Of a DNA stretch of 64,000 bases, positions 56,862-64,000 are shown one piece after another (within the stretch, counting starts at the first letter, position 1; the number at the start of each line of letters is the position of its first letter). Source of the stretch: an uncultured Burkholderiaceae bacterium. GTDB lineage: Bacteria; Pseudomonadota; Gammaproteobacteria; Burkholderiales; Burkholderiaceae. The position numbers and the translations under genes are program-made. The stretch spans positions 15,362 through 79,361 of the forward strand of contig CALMPB010000217.1 of assembly GCA_937871985.1 (NCBI GenBank), in the 5' to 3' direction. The notes under the pieces were generated by a model. It searched no databases. It saw only the letters and a list, made by a program, of their open reading frames with translations, and was not told the origin of the DNA.

Positions 56862-59231
56862 TTGTCATTTAAATTTGCAGCGAGAACCTTACTCGAGCTA
56901 GGCAAAGAATTAATCAGCTCAGATGAGGTCGCGATTAATGAGCTCGTAAAAAATGCTATTGATGCCGGGTCGCCAAGAGTTCACTGCATTTTCAGTATTC
57001 TGTTAACGCATCGGCATTATCAACAAGCTATCGACAGCCTCAATGATGGCAAGAGTGTTACTTGGGTCTTTGAACGAATTGAGCGAAACATTATTCCCAG
57101 TGCTCATGAAAACAGTAAAAACGAATTTATTGACGACCTTCGCGGATCACTAAACTCCAAAAAGGCATTCGAGCAAACGCTACGATCTGCCTACGAGCGA
57201 TTCAATTGGCTGGAGGTGCGCGATCACGGCCATGGTATGTCTGAAGCAGAGCTTAATGGCCTCTACTTAACCGTTGGAACACGTTCGCGCCGGAAAGACA
57301 ATATCGGCGGGGCGCAATACCTTGGTGATAAAGGCGTTGGTCGGCTATCAGCGATGCGACTGGGAAATCGTCTAAGTGTAACGACCACCCGCAATGGAGA
57401 ACGGCACTTCAACGTACTCAACATCGACTGGAGTCAGTTTGGTCACGATGTTGATTTGGATGTTAGCGAAATTCCTGTCGCACCAATACAAGGGGAGCCC
57501 AAAGGCGAGAGAACTATCCATGGTACGGTCATCCGAATCTCAGACCTCAATGGCGACTGGACAAAGGACCGCTTAAACGAGCTACTTACTGGCCCAATCG
57601 CCCGAATGATTGACCCTTTTGACAAGGGGCGTGCAAATGGACTGCTTCGCTTTGAACACAATGGTGAGCGCCTGCTTATTCCCAGTATTCCCGAGCAATT
57701 ACTTCGGGCAGCTCATGCCACATGTATTGCAGAACTAAAATTCGAGGGAGATGAGCCCGTTTTTGAAGGGATTATTGACTACCGACTGCGCAATGCAAAG
57801 CGAGAAGTAAACCAACGTGGTGTAGAGGTCTACTCACTAACTCAGCAAGAAACATCAGTTAGAGGAAAGAAGGGGCACGCGGCGACAATCACAACTCCAA
57901 TAAGGCCCGAAGTACTTCGGGAGCTTGGTTCTTTTCGGGTTGAAATCTATTGGTTCAACCGGTTAATTGTCCAAGCAATTGAAGGGCTAACCGACAAAAC
58001 GACAGAAACACGTAAACAAATTGCCCAATGGGCAGGCGGTCCGATGCTTTATCGGTACGGATTCCGTGTTTTGCCCTACGGGGATCCCGCCGACGATTGG
58101 TTGGAACTGGACAAGAAGGCATTCGGTCAAGCTGGTTTCAAACTTAATCGACAACAGATTATCGGTCGAGTAAAAATCACTTCTGCACACACTGCACTTA
58201 GCGAACAGACCAACCGTGAAGGGCTCGTTGACTCGCCTGCTGCATCTGCACTCAAAGCCTTACTAATGTGGCTGCTTCACATTGAATTACGTGACCTCAT
58301 TAATGAGGCCGACGACGATGACCGGCTGAATAAACGACAAGCAGAGGAAGTAGCTCAAGGCTTTTGGGAAACAGAGACGAAAGTCAGATCGTCACTCCAA
58401 GAGCTCCGGGCAAATGTTCCCGCGACGAATCGAATCATGGTCGAGCGAATCAATAACTCTGTGGCACAACTGACTGAACAATGCGCGCAGGCTGTCAGCA
58501 AGACGGAAGCCATTATCAAAGAATCGACGGATGAACGTGAAAAATTCGTTCATTTGGCGGGCATCGGACTCATGACTGAATTCATTTTTCATGAACTCGA
58601 TCGATCAATCTCTCATGCGCTCAACGAACTGGCAGAAGTTCGCCGCGAAAACCCGCGTAATGCCGTATTGCGGAGCCTTGAAGAGCAACTAGCGACGTTA
58701 CTCAAGAGGATTTCAGCGTTTGATGCTCTCACCGGCGAAAAACGCCAAGTCAAAATCAACTTTGAGGTCGGAGAGACAGTCGCAATAGTCCTTCGTGGGC
58801 ATGCAAATCAATTCACACGTCACGGGATCAAAATAACAACCACCCAGGACAAGCCCCTAACAATTCGTGGGGTTCGGGGCATGTTAATTCAAATCCTTGA
58901 AAATCTAATTTCCAATAGTGTGTATTGGCTTAAGCAACAAGTCCAGTATGAATCGGGCTTTCATCCACATATTGACATCCATATCGATTCGGTCACTAAA
59001 ACAATCTCAGTAACCGACAACGGACCAGGCATCGCCTTTGACCGCAAGGAAAGAGTCTTCCATCCGTTCGTAACATCAAAGCCAGCCAACCGGGGCCGTG
59101 GATTAGGTCTGTATATATCCAAGGAGCTGGCAGATTACCATAGCTGGAAACTGTACTTGGATACCGAAGCTCAGACTATACGGTCCGGTCGACTCAACAC
59201 TTTCATGCTGGACCTAGTAGGGGACAAGTAA
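56862..59231 (+). CDS. Dual GHKL protein: MORC/Hsp90-type ATPase plus histidine-kinase module
   Basis: 789 residues from a TTG at 56862 with AGGAG about nine bases upstream. The N-terminal GHKL ATPase has N-box INELVKNAIDAG (25-36), G1 DHGHGMS (121-127) and G2 GDKGVGRLSAMRLG (155-168), resembling Hsp90/MutL/MORC proteins. After a long middle there is an H-box-like helix (MTEFIFHELDRSISHAL, near residue 575) and a second ATPase of histidine-kinase type: ILENLISNSVYWL, VTDNGPGI and GRGLGLYISKEL. Its gene starts 50 bp after sspD and ends in TAATG overlapping the receiver-like gene. No membrane segment, so it senses an internal signal. Not a member of any system I can name. Confidence 0.8.
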   Translation: MSFKFAARTLLELGKELISSDEVAINELVKNAIDAGSPRVHCIFSILLTHRHYQQAIDSLNDGKSVTWVFERIERNIIPSAHENSKNEFIDDLRGSLNSKKAFEQTLRSAYERFNWLEVRDHGHGMSEAELNGLYLTVGTRSRRKDNIGGAQYLGDKGVGRLSAMRLGNRLSVTTTRNGERHFNVLNIDWSQFGHDVDLDVSEIPVAPIQGEPKGERTIHGTVIRISDLNGDWTKDRLNELLTGPIARMIDPFDKGRANGLLRFEHNGERLLIPSIPEQLLRAAHATCIAELKFEGDEPVFEGIIDYRLRNAKREVNQRGVEVYSLTQQETSVRGKKGHAATITTPIRPEVLRELGSFRVEIYWFNRLIVQAIEGLTDKTTETRKQIAQWAGGPMLYRYGFRVLPYGDPADDWLELDKKAFGQAGFKLNRQQIIGRVKITSAHTALSEQTNREGLVDSPAASALKALLMWLLHIELRDLINEADDDDRLNKRQAEEVAQGFWETETKVRSSLQELRANVPATNRIMVERINNSVAQLTEQCAQAVSKTEAIIKESTDEREKFVHLAGIGLMTEFIFHELDRSISHALNELAEVRRENPRNAVLRSLEEQLATLLKRISAFDALTGEKRQVKINFEVGETVAIVLRGHANQFTRHGIKITTTQDKPLTIRGVRGMLIQILENLISNSVYWLKQQVQYESGFHPHIDIHIDSVTKTISVTDNGPGIAFDRKERVFHPFVTSKPANRGRGLGLYISKELADYHSWKLYLDTEAQTIRSGRLNTFMLDLVGDK

Positions 59232-61291
59232 TGCCACAACAGCGTGTACTCGATGCCATAAACCAAAGCGGTGTTAAACATATTGCGATTGTTGATGATG
59301 CATTTGACCCTCCGCAATTAGATGAAAAAGACTGGGGAATATTGCTGGACCTTCTAGAGGATGTTGACTCAGAGACTATTCGTAGGGAAGCAAATATTAC
59401 TGAGGGAACGTGGACCGGGGCAAAGGAAGCCCTACAGAACTCTGATTACACAGCAGAAGAACTGCTAAATTGTATTGCACTCCTATATAGGGCCTATCTA
59501 GAAGAGTTTGACACGAAGTTTGATCCAGGAGGAAGATTCCAAGTATTAAAAGCTGATAATTTAAAATACGTACAACCGATTATTGTATTTCTTCGCTCCT
59601 GCCAACCTAATATTACTGTTAGCAAGTTTGGTGCAGAGGTAGGTGAAATGGAAGTTGGCGCCGGCGAACTGGTGGTTTTCGTTGATTTGTTTTTGAATGC
59701 CAAAATTGATGCCAATAAAGATCCAGAACGAGAGGAAGCACAGCTAGCTGTGCATGATTCGCTTAAGCGAATTGAGCCACTGATGAAACATAATCCGTCA
59801 GTCATCCTTATGTCCTCTCACTCCGAAAGACAAGAACGTAATGAATATCGCGAAAAGATAAACGGCGGAGAAAGTAATATTTACGCTAGCCGATTTGCGT
59901 TTATCGCAAAACGACAAATTTCTCTCAAAGACGAACAAATTGCCTTTGAGCACGAAGCTCTTAATACCCTACTGGATATATTTCAAAGCTATAAATTCGG
60001 GCGCGGACTACACGCAGCATTTCAAGCGTGGGTCAATAGTGCCGAAAAAGCAATTAAGGAAATGCAAACGGAAGTAGAAGCGCTGGAATTGCGTGATATT
60101 TCATATTTAGTAAGATTCCGTTTAGCCGATGAGGGACAGAGCCTGCCCGAATATCTTGAATGGCTACTTGCTGAATGTTTGGTAGATACGCTTGGCAAGC
60201 AATTAGACCAGCATACTAGTAATGTTCCTGAGCTTTTACACCTCAATGCAGAAGAGGCTATGAAAATCGGTGGCGCATTTGACGGGCCTACACCCACAGT
60301 GGCGGATCTTTATCACAGGGTCAGAATTGAAAACAAACGAGAAGTTGCTCGTAAGCAATTCAGGCTTGGCGACCTATACCTTAAAAGTAAGGCCTCGGGT
60401 ACAGATCAACTTATTGTAGTAATGAACCCAGACTGCGACCTAGTCACTCGACCCAAAGCAGGCCGTAATGCACGCTCTCTCTTGACACTCAAAGGAGAAC
60501 TTCAGGATTTCAATGCACCAAAAACCTCTGTAGGCGATTTTATTATAGTAAACGGCACAGCACGTAACATTAACTGGGACTACAAGGACATAGAAACACT
60601 GCCCTTTAGCGGTCCAATGGAAAACCCCGGTTTATCTCTGGACGGTTATCAATATATCGGTGCGCTAAGGCCTTTGTATGCACAAGAAGTACAAGCTAAT
60701 CTTCTAAACCAGCTTAGCCGGGTTGGTGTAGCCGTACCACCTGCCTTAGCATTTGCAACGTCCATAACGTCAAATTACCGCGCTAAAGGTGGTGCTGTCG
60801 AGGTCATGGACCTCGGCACTGAGGAAACTCAGTGCTATTATGTCCCCCCCCGCCAGTCTGGACAAACTGGCAAGGCTGTTTTTACACATAAGTTCGTTCA
60901 AAATTTGTTGAATGCTGTCAAACAAATCGATGAAGACTCTGTTGATGAAGAAGATATCAAAACTCTCCAAGCCTTAAAAAATCATAAAGTACAAACAAAG
61001 CTGGTCCAAAGTGCTTATGCAGGTGTTTCACTCGAAGCGCCGATTTGTCCAGGAGTAGTACTTACAGCCAAGAATCCCTACCCGAACAATAGCAAAGACA
61101 AGCCTTGGTGTTGGATAACGTTGACACTTCCTACAATAACTTCAGCACAAGATACGATTAATGAGGACAGCACTAATCTCCAACCCAACGAAAATTGCAA
61201 TATAGTTGAAATTGTAACTACTCAAAACACAGACGAAATTTCACATAGCTCTACGATGTCGCCCGTACAAGCCGAACAGGCAAAAAGCTGA
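59231..61291 (+). CDS. Receiver-like protein with interrupted REC domain and large unknown C-terminus
   Basis: 686 residues. Receiver landmarks can be traced: IAIVDDAFDPP (Asp22-Asp23), LVVFVDLFLNA (Asp152, candidate phospho-acceptor), VILMSSHS (Ser195-196) and FAFIAKR (Lys227). Between the first strand and Asp152 are about 125 residues instead of the usual 30-40, so an insertion of roughly 100 residues is present. The C-terminal 400 residues have no motif I recognise. Its ATG overlaps the stop of the GHKL/kinase gene, so the two are a coupled pair. The gene is visibly more AT-rich than sspBC, hinting at separate origin. Confidence 0.65.
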   Translation: MPQQRVLDAINQSGVKHIAIVDDAFDPPQLDEKDWGILLDLLEDVDSETIRREANITEGTWTGAKEALQNSDYTAEELLNCIALLYRAYLEEFDTKFDPGGRFQVLKADNLKYVQPIIVFLRSCQPNITVSKFGAEVGEMEVGAGELVVFVDLFLNAKIDANKDPEREEAQLAVHDSLKRIEPLMKHNPSVILMSSHSERQERNEYREKINGGESNIYASRFAFIAKRQISLKDEQIAFEHEALNTLLDIFQSYKFGRGLHAAFQAWVNSAEKAIKEMQTEVEALELRDISYLVRFRLADEGQSLPEYLEWLLAECLVDTLGKQLDQHTSNVPELLHLNAEEAMKIGGAFDGPTPTVADLYHRVRIENKREVARKQFRLGDLYLKSKASGTDQLIVVMNPDCDLVTRPKAGRNARSLLTLKGELQDFNAPKTSVGDFIIVNGTARNINWDYKDIETLPFSGPMENPGLSLDGYQYIGALRPLYAQEVQANLLNQLSRVGVAVPPALAFATSITSNYRAKGGAVEVMDLGTEETQCYYVPPRQSGQTGKAVFTHKFVQNLLNAVKQIDEDSVDEEDIKTLQALKNHKVQTKLVQSAYAGVSLEAPICPGVVLTAKNPYPNNSKDKPWCWITLTLPTITSAQDTINEDSTNLQPNENCNIVEIVTTQNTDEISHSSTMSPVQAEQAKS

Positions 61292-61745
61292 CATGATACG
61301 AAATTAGTTCCAAGGCTACGATTTTGTGAAGCAAACCACCAACTATGCTAAATCGTCTAAAGACAACGCTTTTATTAGTGTCCCCCCAGGTGTACCCTGA
61401 ACTAGTCATGAAGAGTCAAAACCCGCTTGGTTACTAGTTTAAAGTGATTATTGTGATTCCGGCCCCGACTCAATCAAACAACCATTTGATTCTAAGTGAA
61501 TTTCTAGAAGTCCTTTGATGTCTAGCTAAATCCCCGTTGCACCCAGCCTTTGCTTGTGCAAGTCCTGTGCACAGTATTTTTGCCTTTGCAAATTCCTGCA
61601 CCCAGGTCGCGAGTTTCGACAGCATCTCACCCGGTTCGCACACTTTCCTCGCGACGCAAGCTGTTGGACGCCACCAACGCTTTCTATCAGATACAAATGC
61701 TACAGTACTGCATTGAGGTTACACCCAGAGGCTGATTAGTCAAGT
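61292..61745. other. Intergenic region carrying the presumed right attachment site
   Basis: 454 bp after the receiver-like gene. It holds the 13-bp copy of the tRNA-Leu 3' end at 61455-61467. No ORF or RNA gene is supported; short plus-strand frames near 61550-61740 are in composition unlike proteins. Confidence 0.5.
61455..61467. repeat. Putative right attachment site (tRNA-Leu 3' end copy)
   Basis: GATTCCGGCCCCG, identical to 49820-49832 in tRNA-Leu and in the same orientation, 163 bp after the last gene of the operon. Confidence 0.5.
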
Positions 61746-62738
61746 ATGCGTTATTGGTGGGTTAATCAAAATCAAACTTACCGCCATGAAGTACCTGGCG
61801 GCTATCTTTGGTCGCCCAAACGCAAAGCAAACCAGACCCAGAATCCATTCTATGATTTCATGCGCGAAGTCACGCTTGGTGATGTCATTTTCTCTTTCAG
61901 CGACACCAATATCCGTGCAATCGGTGTTGCTGCTTCCCATGCCTACGAAGCCCCGAAGCCTTTAGAGTTCGGCCAGGCCGGCGCATACTGGAATAACATC
62001 GGCTGGCGTATTGACGTCAAGTTTCATGAATTACGGCTAACAACAAGGCCGGCCGATCATATGAACGTGCTGGCGCCGCTCCTACCCACGAAATACGCTC
62101 CACTACGCCCTAATGGCACTGGCTTGCAGAGTGTTTACCTAACACGCCTTCCTGAAACATTTGCAGCAGCGCTTATTGATTTGTTAGGCGCTGAGGCACA
62201 TAGCTTAGTGAAAGGGTATTACCTCGCTGGAGACCAGCCAACATACACTACTGCCGCAGGCGTTGGACTTGTGCAGTGGGAAGAGCACGAACTGAACCAG
62301 GTACAGACAGACACGACACTGGTAGAAACCGAGAAAGAAGCAATTGTTCTTGCGCGTCGTGGGCAAGGATTGTTCAAGAAACGTGTGATGACGCTGGAAC
62401 ATGCCTGCCGCATTACGGGTGTCGATCGCGAGGAGCACCTGCGTGCCAGTCATTGCAAACCTTGGCGTGACGCCACGAACGAAGAGCGTCTGGACGGCGA
62501 AAATGGCTTATTGCTAACGCCCAGCATGGACCATCTGTTTGATCGGGGATTTATTGGATTTGATGACAATGGCCAGACTATTGTCTCCCCTGTCGCACAT
62601 CACGAGTCTTTGGCTCGTATGGGGCTAGATCCACAGCACCCACCCCAAGTCGGCTCGTTCTCTACTGGCCAACGCAAATACCTGGCATTTCATCGTGAAA
62701 ATGTACTGCTAATGTCCAGATTTCTAGAGCATTTATAA
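61746..62738 (+). CDS. EVE-domain HNH endonuclease (modification-dependent restriction type)
   Basis: 330 residues. The first 155 residues look like an EVE/PUA-type domain: MRYWWVNQNQTYRHEVPGGYLW, EVTLGDVIFSFSDTNIRAIGVA and a later WRIDVKFHEL strand. The C-terminal HNH domain (about 205-285) has RASHCKPWRD (His236), DGENGLLLTPSMDHLFDRGFIGFD (Asn253, His263), the HNH_2 pattern. EVE domains read modified bases, and EVE-HNH fusions are known modification-dependent endonucleases. It lies 455 bp after the Ssp-like operon with its own upstream region, outside the 13-bp repeat. Confidence 0.82.
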   Translation: MRYWWVNQNQTYRHEVPGGYLWSPKRKANQTQNPFYDFMREVTLGDVIFSFSDTNIRAIGVAASHAYEAPKPLEFGQAGAYWNNIGWRIDVKFHELRLTTRPADHMNVLAPLLPTKYAPLRPNGTGLQSVYLTRLPETFAAALIDLLGAEAHSLVKGYYLAGDQPTYTTAAGVGLVQWEEHELNQVQTDTTLVETEKEAIVLARRGQGLFKKRVMTLEHACRITGVDREEHLRASHCKPWRDATNEERLDGENGLLLTPSMDHLFDRGFIGFDDNGQTIVSPVAHHESLARMGLDPQHPPQVGSFSTGQRKYLAFHRENVLLMSRFLEHL

Positions 62739-62902
62739 AAGCCCATGGCTGCGTTAAAGAACTGACGGCAAGCTACACGGTACTGACCCGACACCCTATA
62801 GTAAGCGTCCGGTAAACTCATCTAGAGCTCAGCCCGTCGTTCATAGAGGATGGCTGCTCCACTAGATTCTTGGTGGAGTAATTCATCCCAGTAGGTAGCG
62901 TA

Positions 62903-63303
62903 ATGCCCCCTAACGGGCTTGTCGCACCAGAAGGTCGGCGCCATCGGCGCCAGTTCAGCCAAGAGTTCAAGTCCGAAGTGGTCGCCAGTTGCCAGCAGCG
63001 AGGCGTTTCTGTGGCGGCGGTAGCACGAGCACACGATTTGCATCCGAACTTGCTTCGTAAATGGGTTCAGGAACAGGAACGTTTCGGAATCCTGGAGCCA
63101 TCGGCAACAGCCCAGTACAACGCGACCTAGCAGCACAGTTCATTCCGTTGAACCGTACACAACCTGAAGCTTCCGATGTCCCGGCGCAGGGGACTCAAGA
63201 CATCACAATAGAGCTGCAACGCAACGGCCTGAGCGTATCGGTACGCTTGCCCCTAGGCCAAGCACAACCGTGTGCGGCCTGGCTGCGTGATGTGCTGCGA
63301 TGA
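62903..63303 (+). pseudogene. IS66 tnpA, frameshifted
   Basis: The first part (62903-63130) encodes the HTH of IS66 OrfA: RRQFSQEFKSEVVASCQQRG, VAAVARAHDLHPNLLRKWVQEQE. The usual C-terminal part (FIPLNRTQ ... ITIELQRNGLSVSVRLP ... WLRDVLR) is in another frame ending at 63303, so a frameshift lies near 63125. Confidence 0.75.
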
Positions 63304-63485
63304 TCCGCATCGGCCAGATCTGGCTGGCGGTCGAACCGATAAACATGCGAGCGGGCACCGACACTGTGCTAGCTCGAGTGGTCCAGGTCTTCGGTACCGC
63401 TCGTCCCCATCATGCCTACGTATTTGCGAACAAACGTGGCAATCGTCTGAAGACCCTGATGCATGATGGATCGGCGTATGGCTGA
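63300..63485 (+). pseudogene. IS66 tnpB, frameshifted and truncated
   Basis: Starts MIRIGQIWLAVEPINMRAGTD, the typical IS66 OrfB N-terminus, and stops after 61 residues (normally about 115). Shifting frame at GATGGATCGGC continues the family sequence (IGVWLTARRLNQGRFV) to a TAG at about 63519, so a single-base loss and further truncation disabled it. Confidence 0.78.
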
Positions 63486-63644
63486 CGGCGCGGCGTTTAA
63501 ATCAGGGGAGGTTCGTCTAGCCCCGAGCAGGTCAGACGGCTAATGCAAGCTTCAGCCGGGATATCGCAACAAAGCCCCGTATTCATAAAGAATCATCACC
63601 CGTTTGCTGTGTTGTCAATACGAATGGTTTCATCTAAAAGTAGC

Positions 63645-64000
63645 TCAACTTACTACACAAACAAACTCGCCAACAACACGATACCGGTACTCATCGTCGT
63701 TATTAATCTCAAGCATCTTGATGTCTGGATTGGTTGATCGTGGCTTCAACAGGATCCGCTCGTGATGCCATCCGTCTTCTGTATCTACCTTGATACTTTC
63801 ATACTCCTTGACGGTATATCGGGAACCCGAATCCCCATCCTGGATGTCTGCGCACTCGACCAGCACGATCTTACCGTTTCGGCTCCCTCCTGGATTCATA
63901 CGAAAAAGGCAAATAGAGCCATTAGGAATAATTTTGTTCATGGACTCACCCACCACCCGGCAGGCGAAAAGGTTTTTACCTGCCACTACTCCTTGTGGCA
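63645..64000 (-). CDS. C-terminal S24/LexA-like domain of a protein running off the right edge
   Basis: The frame is open to the window edge (upstream codons read PQGVVAGKNLFACRVVGESM), so the start is outside. The visible 118 residues contain the S24 peptidase-type serine motif CRVVGESMNKIIPNGS and GKIVLVECADI with YTVKEYES (Lys region). I have seen this domain as the C-terminus of large DExD/H helicases with PLD or DUF3427 domains in defence islands; here only the tail is visible. Confidence 0.65.
   Translation of the reverse strand, partial: PQGVVAGKNLFACRVVGESMNKIIPNGSICLFRMNPGGSRNGKIVLVECADIQDGDSGSRYTVKEYESIKVDTEDGWHHERILLKPRSTNPDIKMLEINNDDEYRYRVVGEFVCVVS

Larger units (their letters stand above)
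62801..63521 (+). mobile_element. IS66-family insertion sequence remnant
   Basis: The left end GTAAGCGTCCGGTAAAC (from 62801) matches the GTAAGCG start of IS66 inverted repeats. It contains tnpA and tnpB in the usual order with ATGA overlap, both broken. tnpC and the right end are absent; IS-like coding fades by about 63521. Confidence 0.75.

Noticed and set aside
61746..62738. EVE-HNH gene considered as the missing sspE
   Set aside because: SspE as I know it has DUF262 and DUF1524-type domains; this protein has an EVE-like N-terminus and HNH_2 motif, its own upstream region, and lies outside the 13-bp repeat.

Overview
The window looks like a chromosome segment of a GC-rich betaproteobacterium of the Alcaligenaceae (Bordetella/Achromobacter/Pusillimonas type). 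This rests on recognisable gene families, on the local order gloB / methyltransferase / rnhA / dnaQ, and on a GC-rich intergenic repeat common in that group. No rRNA, CRISPR array or replication origin is visible. Family assignments come from motifs and remembered family features; no database search was possible.

Layout. (1) 1-10255: the N-terminal 2095 codons of a giant DUF4347 repeat protein (minus strand), a REC-AraC response regulator, and a divergent membrane histidine kinase. (2) 10328-25862: core genes, namely dnaQ, an RND efflux pump with its adaptor, rnhA, a SAM methyltransferase, gloB, mltD, fabI, a GST, a nitronate-monooxygenase-like flavoprotein, trhO, a 2-hydroxyacid dehydrogenase and mmsA. 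(3) 25866-33669: accessory metabolism and secreted proteins: an aromatic aminotransferase, an M20 carbamoylase, a sulfatase with divergent LysR regulator, a sphingomyelinase-D-like phospholipase and a cysteine-patterned lipoprotein. (4) About 33868-42042: an 8.2-kb segment bounded by a 16-bp direct repeat of the 3' end of tRNA-Gly(CCC). It holds an LLM flavoprotein, a DUF72 protein, hipB with a deleted hipA, and a 1668-residue NACHT NTPase that is probably an antiphage protein. (5) 42225-49435: core genes trmB, pip, thiS, ffh, a CcsA/YpjD-like gene, a PP0621-family gene, ampD and htpG. (6) About 49820-61467: a second island behind tRNA-Leu(CAA), bounded by a 13-bp repeat of the tRNA 3' end. 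(7) 61746-64000: an EVE-HNH nuclease, a decayed IS66 element and the C-terminal end of an S24-type protein.

The most interesting part is the tRNA-Leu island. A tightly overlapping operon encodes an AbrB-like regulator, a DUF4007 protein (SspB-like), a large P-loop ATPase (SspC-like) and a PAPS-reductase-family protein (SspD-like). This is the gene set expected for single-stranded DNA phosphorothioation. It is followed not by sspE but by two genes I cannot assign to a named system: a protein with both a MORC/Hsp90-type GHKL ATPase and a histidine-kinase module, and a partner with a receiver-like domain interrupted by about 100 residues. A modification-dependent-type nuclease lies just outside. 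I infer a phosphorothioate-linked defence locus with a two-component-style effector or regulatory arm; this is untested.
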